Below the pieces are notes generated by a model. The model saw only the letters and a program-made list of their open reading frames with translations, did not search any database and was not told the DNA's origin. Of a DNA stretch of 64,000 bases, positions 14,001 to 27,700 are shown in pieces. Position 1 is the first letter of the stretch. Every line of letters begins with the position of its first letter. A program made the translations under genes and the position numbers. Origin of the DNA: Luidia sarsii (taxonomy: Eukaryota; Echinodermata; Asteroidea; Paxillosida; Luidiidae); contig OX465104.1 in assembly GCA_949987565.1 (NCBI GenBank), positions 448,501 through 512,500 of the forward strand, written 5' to 3'.

Positions 14001-17000
14001 CTGACTAACCCTCTCTTAAGTGCTATCCTAAAGTTGTTATTACCGGTAATTACATGACTTGTGTTCATCGCTCTTAATTCTAATGGCTACATGTATCTTT
14101 GCACATCTTCATGTACATGTATTTCATACAAGATGTACATGTATGTACATGTACACACATGTACATATTACAAATACACTGTACATGTACATGCATGTAA
14201 TTTCATGTTACAGTGTACCGTATCACGCTTTTATCATGAATAAAATCTTGTTAAAACGTCTTCCCATTGATGGATTTATAAGCAAGGTTGTTTGGGTTAG
14301 TCATCATTATGCATATATGTACACAATGTGTACATTGTACATTTACGTGTAGGTCTACATGTACATGCAGTACCCACACATCAATATACAGGATCTGTAC
14401 ACAGCACCCGGGCCCTAGTACTCTTCTCTACTGTACTGTACTGTCCAGGCACAATAGTGCGTGTATGAAAATTATTGTTGGGTTCAGAACAGCTGTTATT
14501 CAAGAAGCCTTGGGGTGGAGGAGGTTAGTGGTTGTGCACTGTCTGTACACAAGTGCATATTGTACCGGTACTTTTATACATGTACATGTACATGTATGCA
14601 TCGTACATTACAGTGTACATGTATGTGCAAGTCAAGGGCCAGTATATTGTACATGTAAGTGCATGGACGTGGACGGACAGCCATAGTATGTGTACATGTA
14701 CATGTACACCTGTACAGTGTACAGTACATGTACATGTACATGTACATGTATGGATGTCCGTGTACATGTTTACATACCGGGGTACATGTACAGTGTACAT
14801 GTACATGTACATGTATCTTCAATGCGTACATTTTGTGTACATGTATGTGGGCTGGCATTGTGACAATGATGAGCCAAACTGCATGATGTGTACTGCGTAC
14901 CACATACACATGTACATGTACAGGTTCACTGTACATGTACATGTACATTGTACCATGTACATGTACAGTGTACACTGCAGTACGTGTGTACTTGTACGTA
15001 CATGTACATGATTATGTCAGACCAAGGAGGTATTGTACATGTACAGGTACCCCCGGTACTGAACATGTACTGTACAGTACCTCCTTGGTCGGACAGGCTT
15101 TCTGCACATTAGCATCTCCAGTGGAAAGATTCTGCAGCTACATTGTACATGTACCTGTACTGTATGATAATTGACAATGTCCGGCAATGTGATTTTTGGA
15201 GTGGAGTAGCATACAATTATGTACATATTCAGTACAACACACTATACATGTACATGTACATGTACATTGTACATGTATCTGTACATGTCATGTGCTGTAC
15301 ATGTACATGATCAAATGTAATGCAATATGCTCCTGACTCACTCTCTCATCTACATGTAGCGCCCTATCGGACTTTTCTGGGGTTTTTCTGGCCCCTGAAA
15401 TAAATAAAAATTATTGAAAATTGGATAAAATAATCTCCCAATTCTTTTACCCGGTACCGGGTAGCTGGTGCAAATTCTATACTAGTTTCCCCATCGGAGC
15501 CACAAGATTTGGTCTGCTTAGTTTGAATGTTTTTCTAACCAGTTGACGTCTTTTATTGGCCTTGGACTGGCAAGTTACCGGTAATGTAAGAGATGACCAC
15601 TGCATTACCAGTACAATATGAGCACGAACAGTACTGTACATGTACAGTACACTTGTACAGTACCGGTAATGTACATGTAAGAGATGACCACTGCATTACC
15701 AGTACTTACAATATGAGCACGAACAGTACTGTTGTACATGTACATGTACAGTACTGTTGTACAGTACCGGTAATGTAAGATGACCACTGCATTACCAGTA
15801 CAATATGAACACAAACAGTACTGTACATGTACATGTACATGTATACGTGTACATTGTACATGTACAATGTACATGTACATGTACAGTACACTTGTACAGT
15901 ATGTACATGTACAGTACTGTATGGTACAGATTACAGAAAGCTACATGCACATTTGTACACATGTTGAAGAGATGACAGGAAGTTAGTCAAATTCTTCCTT
16001 TGAAGTTTACTTGTCTTTTTCATAGGCAGAGCTCTGTTACATTTTACTACTCTTCTGTACATTAGTGTCCATTCAATGTACAATGTACAATGTAGTACAT
16101 ACATTTCTATGAAGCAAAGTTCCAATTACTAGGCCTTCAAACAGTCTTTCACTGTACACACATTGTACAGTATGATAATACCAAGGAGGCTCGCCTAATA
16201 CCTCCTTGATAATACCAGACACATGTACACTGTACCATGTAGCGCTCCATGAATGTCTACACATGTACATACGTACATCATTGTATTTCATGATCACTCT
16301 GTGAAAGATGGTGACATTTGACTGACTCATTATATATTCACACACTTGATATGAAAGTGAGGGTGATCAATCAGTGCTGCATAATCTGGATTTTTTTTGG
16401 TGCAAGCCTGTAACACGGTGCACAATGTACAGTACATCATGCATTGTACAATGTACATGTACTAGGTGTCAAAAAGTGAGCTCAGTCATCCAATATACAA
16501 TCCATCTGGTGTGCAATCGATTGAGGGCTAGTAACAAGGGTACGATTACTGGCAGCTATTGTCAGGGAATGTATCGCTTGGGAGAGGCACTACAACCCCT
16601 TATGCCACTAAGGGTTGGAGCTGCATGTATGTACTGTACTTGTACATGTACAACCGTTCATTTGTTTTCTTTGCAACGGCAAGAGGAGCATTACATGATC
16701 GCACTGAGCACTGGCAACCATGGTTGGGTCTTGCACGTTTTTGTGTCACCTCAAGATCTCCTGCTAGCCTGCAGTCATGTACAATGTGTATTACTCCCTG
16801 CGCCACCTCTACGCCTCGCTGCATCTGGACGACCCCCGTATGTGCTTTTGAGACGCACTGCGTCCTGACACGTTTTTCGTATGGTTTCAAGATGTTGATT
16901 TCCTGGGACGATCTTAATGACTCCAGAAATGTCAGAGTGGAGGGATAAAAATGACTGTAGTGTGGGTTTGTGTCTGTGTTTTTCTGATTGTGTACAGAAC

Positions 17001-18747
17001 AAATGTACATTGGTGTACATCAGATTGCAAATGGTTGAAGGTTAGCCTTCGAACACAGTTGGTTAGTTCAATGGTAAATTTTTCTGATGGACATTTCCCA
17101 ATTTTAGATGTTTTGAATTTGCATTGGTGAAATGTAATTCAGTGAGGGGTTTGGCCTACACTAACATTTGGTTTATAGCACTTTATTCTCAGTGCTTTGC
17201 TTGATTGCCTGGTGATTTGCATCAGTGAGAGTGTAAGTAATTCAGTAAGGGGTTTGCCCTACACTGACATTTGGTTACCACTGTATGCTCACTACTCAGT
17301 GCTTTGCCTGATTGCCTGGTGATTTGCATCAGTGAGAGTGTAAGTAATTCAGTAAGGGGTTTGCCCTACTCTGACATTTGGTTAGCACTGTATGCTCACT
17401 ACTCAGTGCTTTGCCTGATTGCCTGGTGATTTGCATCAGTGAGAGTGTAAGTAATTCAGTGAGGGGTTTGCCCTACTCTGACATTTGGTTAGCACTGTAT
17501 GCTCACTGCTCAGTGCTTTGCCTGATTGCTTGGTGATTTGCATCAGTGAGAGTGTAAGTAATTCAGTAAGGGGTTTGCCCTACTCTGACATTTGGTTAGC
17601 ACTGTATGCTCACTGCTCAGTGCTTTGCCTGATTGCCTGGTGATTTGCTTCAGTGAGAGTGTACTGTAATTCAGTGAGGCGTTTGCTTTACCCGACCAAT
17701 TATTAACACTGTATGCTCAGTGCATTGTTCGATTGCCTGCTTGAAAGCAACATATGCCCTACATGTGTCCATACATTTTCAGTAGCTCGGACAGTATTCA
17801 GTGCAGACATCTTAACCACTTGACCCCTTAGCTGGTTGAGGTTGTTTGTGTATAGAATCTACAATGGTCACTTGTACATGTACATGTACATGTTAACAGG
17901 TTTGTGATGTTGAGAATGTTTTTCAACGAATGTGATTAACACTGTATCCTCATGGTTTTGCCCAATTGTCTACTTGAAAAAGAAAATACAAGCTGTTTGG
18001 GCGGTGTTTGAACGGTCTAATACTCCTGCCTTGAATTATTTCCTGATATGTTGATTGGTTTGTTTGTTTGGTCCTGAGGTTTCAATCTTCCATCCTGCTC
18101 GGATAAAAAATATCACCACCCCCCCATTTAATGTTTGAGATTTGTATACTTTTGCGATCCTCATTGTTTTATGGCCATTTGTTTACAATGCAGCTGAGAC
18201 ACTGTCAGAAGATGAAGAGGACGAGATGTGCTCACGGATGAGCCGACAGCGGCAGGGGTCAGGGGGCATCACGCCCACCCCAGGTGGTCCTTTCTCAGCC
18301 CTCTGCCCTTCCATGTGGCCCCAGGATATCCTGGCCAACCTGGCCCAGGTAAGGCAGCATCTCAGTACGGTCAGTGGGGAAATATCTGAGGAATTTTAGC
18401 ATGGTTTAGGCTGAGACAAACTGCAGTCATGGTCATTGTCACAATCATTTATTTTCATCATGGTCAGCATTATCATCTCCACCACCACCACCACCATTAT
18501 CACCACCAACACCATTAACATTATCACCACCACCACCATCACCATTATCACCACCAACACCACCACCATCACCATTATCACCACCACCACCACCACCACC
18601 ACCACCACCACCACCACCACCATCATCATCATCGGCACCACCACCATCACCATTATTACCACCAACACCATCCCCATTATCACCACCACCACCACCACCA
18701 CCATTATCACCACCAACACCACCACCACCATCATCATCGCCACCATT

Positions 18748-18787
<40 letters not shown>

Positions 18788-21700
18788 CCACCACCAACAT
18801 CCTCCTCATCCTCCCCATCCTCCCCATCCTTCCCATCCTCCCCATCCTTCCCATCCTTCCCATCCTCCCCATCCTTCCCATCCTCCCATCCTTCCCATCC
18901 CCATCCTCCCCATCCTCCCCATCCTCCCCATCCTTCCCATCCTCCCCATCCTTCCCATCCTCCCCATCCTCCCCATCCTTCCCATCCCCATCCTCCCCAT
19001 CCTCCCCATCCTTCCCATCCCCATCCTTCCCATCCCCATCCTTCCCATCCCCATCCTCCCCATCCTCCCCATCCTCCCATCCTTCCCATCCCCATCCTCC
19101 CCATCCTTCCCATCCTCCCATCCTTCCCATCCCCATCCTCCCCATCCTCCACATCCTCCCATCCTTCCCATCCTTCCCATCCTCCCCATCCTCCCATCCT
19201 TCCCATCCCCATCCTCCCCATCCTCCCCATCCTCCCCATCCTTCCCATCCTCCCCATCCTCCCCATCCTTCCCATCCTCCCATCCTTCCCATCCCCATCC
19301 TCCCCATCCTTCCCATCCTCCCATCCTTCCCATCCCCATCCTTCCCATCCTCCCATCCTTCCCATCCCCATCCTCCCCATCCTCCCCATCCTCCCCATCC
19401 TCCCCATCCTCCCATCCTTCCCATCCTTCCCATCCCCATCCTCCCCATCCTCCCATCCTTCCCATCCCCATCCTCCCCATCCTCCCATCCTTCCCATCCC
19501 CATCCTCCCCATCCTCCCCATCCTTCCCATCCTCCCAATCCCCCTCATCTTCCCCAATCTCGTAGTTGCCCTCCTCTTCCCCCTTCCCTCTCCTCATCAT
19601 CATGATCACCACCATCAATTGTCCATAGACTGAGCAGGAGATGCAGTAATGTGTTCTGCCCATACTCTATTTCCTATCATGCAGCACTTTATAGGAGAAG
19701 ACTAGAATGTATTCTAATGCTATTTGCTGTACCCCCTGTGTGAACTCATGTAAAGTCTACTTTGATGGAAATCAGTGAATAGTTCTGACATCTTGATTGA
19801 GGAATTCATTCAGCAGAGTAATTCATAAACGATTGAATGTGAGATGGATGATTAGCCTTGTCACTCTGATTCACCCAGTGCATCATTTATTTTCTTTTTC
19901 ACCAGACGGAGGACTCTGGTGCTCAAATGGATTTCCGATATGACGAGTTTGGATTCAGAGTCGACGAAGAAGGTAGGTAGCCCAAATGTCAACGCATTAA
20001 AAACGCAAATGTTCAGATATCTAAAATGCAGAGGGCCTGACATTTTGAACCTAGCTGGATCTTTCAAAACGGGAGACTGCACCATCACTAATGCCTCCTG
20101 TTTAAGGGTACACATACACCATTTACAAATGTCAAAGAATCGCTTTCATACATGGTGTCAAACGCACCGTACACATAGAATAACCCACCTGTGTAAGTTT
20201 TGGCTCAATCTGTCAACCATGTCTACAGAAAAACTCCAGAAACAAAACTAAATGCTAACCTTTTATCTGACAGAGAGGATGTTAAATTTGTAAAAGGAAC
20301 TGTTTTTTCCAATGATCGCTCTCGTGCAGCGATTGTTGCAGATCCAACAAATTTCCTCTTTTACAGGCAGATTATTGAGCGCTAAAAATGTGTGAATGTG
20401 TGATCTCATCCCAAACTTCCTGATGAGTAAGTACTTTCTCAAAGTTGCAATGGGCCGAAATGGGACGCATTGCAAATAGTGTACCCTCAGTTTCAGGACC
20501 AAATCAAGGCATTCAGATACTATACATGTATGCCTACATGTATGTTTTCTTTGAGCATTGCCTAAGGTACAGTGTACATGTACAGAAATCTACATAAAAA
20601 CCCTGATGTTCACGGTTTGTTTTCATGCCCTCTCCCGAAATACCAGTCCCCAGGAGATGACCAGCGCTGGTACGCAAATCCAGAAGTCTTGGGTGCGAGT
20701 TCCCTGTCAGCTTTCCCTCTTTCTTTGTTTGATATCCATGTAATCAATGTGTTTTTAATACCAAACAACCCTAGTTGAGTCAGATTTGTTGGTTGGTTCT
20801 TCCTTGGTTAGATGGAGCGGAGCCCAACTCCAGCAAGCTCCTCAGCCAGTCTTTCCAAGAGGACCCTCAGCATCGACTCAAGTGGACCGCCTACTTTGAG
20901 TTTGACCACAACCAGGACGTGGGGAACTTGACCTGGGACAAGGTAAGGGGGAGGGATTGAAAGAGGGGAGCAGAGGAAGGCAGGGCAGGAAGATTGTGGA
21001 GGGGACGGGTTGAGGCATACACGTACAGGGACTCATTTTGGTTAGTTTTGAGGGTTTGCACAGTAAAAGGCTGACAGCACAATGTGGAAAGCTTGCGTTG
21101 ACACCATATAACTTGTCTCTTTCGAGGAGTGTGACTCTTCTCAGAGCCGCACTCCTCAAAAGAGAAGACTTACATGGCGTCGCTGCAAACTTTCCACAAG
21201 GGCCTGTTTTGCAGATGTACAGGCTTTGTATACAGCCTCAACAAATTTATTGCATCACCCACAAAGGGATGTATGGTCCAGCTACATGTAGTTCGTCCAC
21301 CCTGTCTTATGCAGAGGTCTACCTGTGCCACCTGTGAGTTGTTTGTCCAGCAGCAGGTCTACATGTACCCGAGCCATCTGTGAATTGTCCAACACTGACC
21401 TGACTTACATGCTTGACATTCACTCTCTGGCAAAATTGGGCCTTTGTCAAATGCAGCCTCCTTTCCAAAGTACCTTCCAATGTAGAGATGGCACCTGAGT
21501 CTGTTTCATTTAATATTATAGTCTCTGTTCTCCTGGAATCTTTAGTTTGACGAGTGACCAAGGGTTGATATCACAGCCCTATGATCCAGTCACGTTCAGT
21601 CGCAACTCAACTTACTATTGGTAATTCCAATTTATATGTAGATGCAGTGGAGGATATGGTTTTAGTGCGTCGCTCAGCGCCTTACGAATGGTCTTACGTG

Positions 21701-24700
21701 TACGTCATGGTTTTCATGTTGAAATTGAACTCAGGAATGATATAGAGGGTAGTGAGCTGAGATTTCTGTTGATCTACAGTTCTACCGGATAGAATCGCGG
21801 TGTGGTTTTCATTTTGGCCATTGCAATACATTGTAAGCACAATCCACATTGTAAATCACCCCTATACCATTTCCACATTCTGTCTGGTATGTGCATGCAA
21901 AAGGATCCGGGTAGATAAGCATTGCCATTAACTTGTCAACTGTCAATATTGACAGTTGACAAGAGGACGATTATCACTAGCACAGTTCATCTCCCTCCTT
22001 TGGTTTACTCAAAGAATGTGTGCACATACCGGTACACCCACTTGTGGCTCAGAATACTGCAATGCATCAGGATTCAAGTGCTCTAGCTAGAAAGAGCTAT
22101 CCAATTCCAATGCAAAGATGTTTGACATGTCAATCAATTTTATTTTTCATATCCCTGTATGCATCAAATTTTGATGGGATCTACTGCCCCTTCTCTCATT
22201 CAGATTCCTGAAACCTGGATAATATAAGTCAAATTGCATTTTGAAGCTGTCAGATGATCAACTGTCTATTGGGCTCTCTGCTCAGGTCTTTTTCTGAGTT
22301 TTCAGGTTATAGGGCCCTTTTTTTAAATGAAGGCTCGTGCTGTGTGCTCAGGTTTAATTTCAGTCAGTCACAGGCATTAATGAAAAGAGATGAATGAATA
22401 CTCTGCAAACTAAACAGGAAAAACAAATTCAGTAATATTAACAGAAAAATGTTTACTGACTAAAAAGACCAAAAGGCGAGTACCGGTATTACAAATTAGG
22501 AGGGCTTGACGTTTCGATCCACAAGAAGAATTGAAATAAAACAAAATGAAAACAAACCTCCCAGCATCGGTCTTCACTAAGAGAATGTGATATGTGCAGG
22601 ACCTTGCTCAAAGTCAGAATGGACCATTGGATATTCCTTTCTTTCCTATGTTTATTCATGTACATGTACCTCCTGAATTCTGATTGAGGGCCACATACAG
22701 AGCCACACAGACCTGCATACAATTGTGTACGTGTAAGTTTTCTTTAAGCATCACCTAGGACTGCCACAGCTGTTGCTTGTGTACAAAGAGGCTCAGGGGA
22801 GGGGAAGGCAGGGCAGCAAACTAGCAGCAATTGGATGTACATGTATACTGGTACATTGTACACGTATACGGTGTGCACACTGCCCATTCAATGTGCGCAG
22901 TGTACACGTTTCAGTGCCGTCCAGGATTGGAGGCTGTTTCCTTTGCCAGAGTTATCCAAACTTGACAGTTTATGAAAATATGAAAGGACAAATTGCCTGG
23001 ACAGGGATCTAAACCCTGGCTTCTTGTTTGACCAAGGAGGTAATTAGTCAGCCTTATACCCCCTTGGTTTGACAGTGTACATGTACCCAGACTGGCTTGC
23101 CCTTGAATACCCAGTCTACCCAGACTGGCTTGCCCTTGAATACCCAGTGTACCCAGACTGGCTTGCCCTTGAATACCCAGTCTACCCAGACTGGCTTGCC
23201 CTTGAATACCCAGTCTACCCAGACTGGCTTGCCCTTGAATACCCAGTCTACCCAGACTGGCTTGCCCTTGAATACCCAGTCTACCCAGACTGGCTTGCCC
23301 TTGAATACCCAGTCTACCCAGACTGGCTTGCCCTTGAATACCCAGTCTACCCAGACTGGCTTGCCCTTGAATACCCAGGACATTAGGGCTGTTACCACTA
23401 TTCAATAAGATTGGAAGGTTTGCATGGTGAAAATACCTAGTATCTCCTGACAACGGGCAGAGTACACACTAAAATGTTGAGTTACTGGCTCATTTCATAC
23501 CCCTGTACTGTACATGATGTCCCCGTTGTTTGATAAATTTTGATTTGATTTCTGATTCAAAAACTCGGGTTTTTATTGGTCGCGTCCACACATGCAGAAA
23601 AATTGTGACGCAGACAAATGCGAGGCGATCTTGGTTAGCAATTTAAGTCAAATGGTTGGTGTGTCCTTGAGGAGGACACATAAACAAGCATGGCACTTCC
23701 TGTCAGTCACAGCACAAGGGGTGCATTCGGGGGATTTAAAAAAAAGGGTGATTCAGTGGAGCATTCCCACATGCACTGCGTGGCAAATAAGATGCGATCA
23801 TTTAGACGCACTTATAGCAGAGTCTGAATCATAATGCAAATCCCACTAATAATCATGCTTATTGTTTTTACACACACACACACAACATGGGGTTTGAATC
23901 ACGATTCAAATGGTGTTCCAAATAATCTTGTGGGGGTAACTTGGAGGGGGGGGCGATGAAAATGGCCCTACTGTAATGAGTGAGTGTGAAGAAGACAAAG
24001 CCTTGAGGACTAAGCCCAAGCCTTGGGCTTAGTGCCTGACTAGGCAAGGTTTGTAAGGCTTTGCCTGCGATGTCTTTCTGGATTCCCCATAGCCGCGGAG
24101 AGAGGTACATGTAGACACAGATAGACATCGGGTAAAATGCCCTGTTGCATAATAAACCTGATTACTTTTGCTCCGATTCACAAGACACTCAAGCATCCTT
24201 GTTTTTTTCTTTGGGGGACATATCTGTGAAATCTTTCCTCTCTTATTTTTTTTAAACCTCTCTCTTTCTTTCTTCAGTCTGTGGCCAGACTTTATTATCC
24301 GAAGTCCAGTCTAGCTTCGTGGCTGATTGATAACCCAAATTCTCGCCAATTGAAATGTTCATACACCTGGCCTCATGCTTCATTGCACCCCCAGGGTTGC
24401 CCTCACCCCCACCCCCATCCCCCACCGGCTGTGTCTAGGGTTTTGCCGACATCCCCGCCCCAGCCCTCACCCCTCATCCCCTCCCCTTCCTTCTCCTCCC
24501 GCTGTCTTTGCCCAGTCCATTTAATCAAATTGCCCTTTTCCCACCATGTCAAACAAATTTGAGAAGTGCACCAACATTTGTTGGCTGCAATTTTTATTTT
24601 TTTACCGTTTGATCGAATCCAATTTTTCATTCCATCAGAATACACTTTGTCATTGCTTGAATGTCTATGACATGTATGTACTGTACACTGTATGATGATG

Positions 24701-27700
24701 CATCGGCTTTTGGCACTAGTTCAGTAGATGCATTTGCAATTTCATTAAGAGAGATTTAATTGTTAGTCAGCTAGCGGTCTCAAGACATAGCTGAGATAAA
24801 GTCAATGTGATTCAATGATAGTGTTTTCTTCCTTAACCATATCCTACACAAACAGTTGGACGTCAAAAATCACTCTGACACGACCGAAATACATGTAATC
24901 CAACCTGTCAAAGCATGCAGTGCAGTGTCCAGTGCTCATATGTGTACATGTATGGTTTTGTAACGCATTCCCGTATGTTGCAATTGGAAAACTATTTTCA
25001 GAATCTCTATCAATGTTAATAACTGAGTTTGTCAGATTCTGAAGAAAAGGCTTTGGTGGAAAGACGTCTTGTCCAGCAACCTTTTGCAGAGAAGAAGACT
25101 AGCGCCACTCTATTAAAGGTGCATTATGCCCTGAGCGCGTCGGGGAACTACAGTACTCTGGTTATGGAAGTGTATACGGCCTTCGTGGGGAGGCACACAA
25201 TTTTGGTTCACCCCATGACATAAAGCATCCTCAATAAGTACAGGCATAATTTGTAATTAATTCTAAAATGAAAGCTTCAAATAAGCCTGAAATACTACAA
25301 GTACAGTTGTACAAACATGACACTTGATCTTTGATTATAATGTACCAATGAACATAATTAATGCCAAATCAATTTTTTGTCTTTAGTTGACCTTTAATGT
25401 CCGTTTTGTTTTGTCTCAAGGCGAGAGAAATGGCTCTGCCTCATCGTCATACGCCAATGCCCTGCCCCCCACATTGCCTTGACATTGCTGTCAAACAGTG
25501 CTTTGCAATAAGGAGCAATTGCATTGGGACCTACATGTACATGTACGTATGTACGTATGATGGCTCTGACTCCACTCAGTCCAGCTGGTCTCACTCGCGA
25601 TGACAACATCTGCGACACATTACAGTAATGACTGCAACAGCGGCAGCGATATTGGCAGCCTTTAAAGCAACATTCAGCGGCACAATAGTTAACTAGCAGC
25701 AGCAACAATTGCACAGACAAGTTAGCAGTACTTAGCAACAATGCCAGCAACAGCACAGAAGCAGTTGCAATAGCAACATCAGCAACAATTGAAACATTGA
25801 TAGCAGCTGCAGTCACGTCCACAACAAAATCCCTGTAAAAAGCACAGCAATCCAGGGACCTACCTTATAATGTACATGTATGTATATATTCACAGTCGAG
25901 ACATTTTGACTGAAAAAAGACCCCAACACACTTGAATGTCAAGTACGGTAGATTTGTTGCTTGGTTGCAAATTGTCTTTTTTTCATTACTCACCAGATTG
26001 TTTTTGTATTTTTTTCCCAAATTCGGTTGAAGTCCCACGCCAGATGGACAATATTTTTGATCGTCCTGTCAATTTTATCTTTGACGTGGATTTGTCTAAA
26101 ACGGTCATAGGAAGAGAGAGGATGCGATGGAGATGCGTCGCTGTTTACTTCACATTTATTTCAGCACTTGCCTATCAGATAGAATTCACTGATGTGATTA
26201 GAGATGAGCAATTTCCCCCTACCATTTGCTAGGTGTCATTTTGCCTCAATCCAATATCTCTGTCTGCACTGCGTCAACAAGTCTGTGTTTCATAGCTTCC
26301 GGCACTGTTAAGAAGATCTCTTGTGGCTGCCTATCTTGTCAAAAGTGCGGAGGGCCTGACGTTTCAATCCTAGCAGGACCCTTCCTCAAAGGCAGAATGA
26401 GACAGGTCCACATCCATCCTGTCCTGTCTGCCTTTGGGAAAGCTCCCTCAAGGATCCAAACTTCTGGCACTCTGCATTGTTCACATTTGCATTTTGGTCA
26501 TTTCAGAGAGTTTGCCAAATGTCTGTATATGACGTGTGTGTCATGCACTCCAGATCCTACTCCCAGACTATGGCTGAACCAATTTGTGGGGTCCCATCCT
26601 ACCTTCGGGAAAGATTCTGTGAGGATGGAAATGTCAGGCCCTCTACATTTTGAAGATTTCTTATCTATTGAGTATTTTTGGGCCAATCTCAATTTTGCCC
26701 TTGCTTGCATACACTGTAATTGCCCGCAAAGGTCAACACTTAACGGGATTATGCATTATTGGCAGAACGAACAACATAATTGCAGGTTACATGTACATGT
26801 ACATGCATGTAATGCATACATGTACCCATATTCAGTGATGTCTGTCTAGATTTTAACGAACAAATTGGGAGAGAGAAAAATCCAAAAAAATTCCAATCCT
26901 GAGAAACTCATGTGCATTCGACCAAAGTGGTTTAATGTTCTCACTGAAAAAACTATAAAACTGTTGAAAACTGCTAAATGGCCTAAATCACCCAAAATAT
27001 GCCAATGCCCCAAATTGAGTTCTAAGGCCTTGCATCTTGATTCCAGTGTCCTTGTCACTCTGCCTTTGAGAAAGGTCCTGCTAGGATTGTAACGTCAGGC
27101 CCACTAAATTTTGAGATTTGCATTTTGGTAATTTTAGTCCGTAAGCAGTTTGCAACATTTTTGTATATTAATGAGAAAATGTTTTCACAGATTTCCTCGT
27201 AGGTCCTTGCAGTATTAACTTTTAATTGCACAATGCTGTATTTTCAGATGGTGTGATACGTCCAATTTGTTTGAACCACAAACATAATTTCTGTCAGGCA
27301 ATAGTCTTGATTCTTCGGGAAGAAAATTCCATTTTCCTGTGTTTTTGACAGTAATGTGACTGATTTCATGTTTTTTTTTTATCCGTCCCTGGCGTGCTAA
27401 TCCCCTTAAGATTTTCAAAGCAGCTTTATATTGTCTCAAAGATGACAACACTTTCTCTCATTTCTCTCAAGTTGGGAAGACATCTTTCTCTTTTTTTGTG
27501 ATAATAATAAAGAGTGCTATCTCAATTCTTAAATTTTGTGGACAACAAAATCCTTGGATAGTCCTGTCTCTTGGCTTGGGATATATATGTGTAAATATAG
27601 CGCAATAAATGAATCTGGTATTTTTGGTACATACAGCAGCTGAAATCTTTGTTTTGATAATGCTGAGGAGAGCAGCAGTTTTGAGTGTCATCCAGATTCC

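Larger units (their letters stand above)
2007..18193 (+). other. Intron 1 (16.2 kb, phase 1), repeat-rich
   Basis: The intron runs from GTAAGT to the acceptor TTTACAATGCAG. It holds a foldback element (2339-2533), two DNA transposon remnants (4631-4811, 4984-5470), family A, B and D pieces, dense GTACAT repeats (from 6 kb, 8.5-10.6 kb, 13.6-16 kb) and a 107-bp tandem array (17134-17735). The stretches 2534-3895, 5471-6010, 6972-8280, 10590-12200, 12565-13580 and 16216-17130 show only AT-rich sequence with short homopolymers (for example G-rich runs near 10930-10955). I saw no gene in them. Open frames here are short, or follow the GTACAT repeat and give Met-Tyr, Val-His and Cys-Thr dipeptides. 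Confidence 0.85.
18349..19905 (+). other. Intron 2 (1557 bp, phase 0)
   Basis: After about 80 bp of ordinary sequence the intron is filled by two simple-sequence arrays (18476-18795 and 18801-19545). The last 300 bp have no recognisable element. The acceptor is TTTCTTTTTCACCAG. Confidence 0.9.

Noticed and set aside
6148..16345. Many 60-244 codon frames with Met-Tyr, Val-His and Cys-Thr repeats
   Set aside because: They are translations of GTACAT repeats in intron 1, and similar frames occur on both strands.
18396..19663. Four long frames (285-389 codons) on both strands with Thr/Ile, Pro-Ser or Gly/Asp/Trp repeats
   Set aside because: They follow the trinucleotide and 9-bp arrays of intron 2, whose periods are multiples of 3. 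No unique sequence is encoded.
22911..23453. 180-, 114-, 105- and 103-codon frames over the 33-bp minisatellite
   Set aside because: They are open on both strands only because the period is divisible by 3. They lie within intron 4 and have no splice support.
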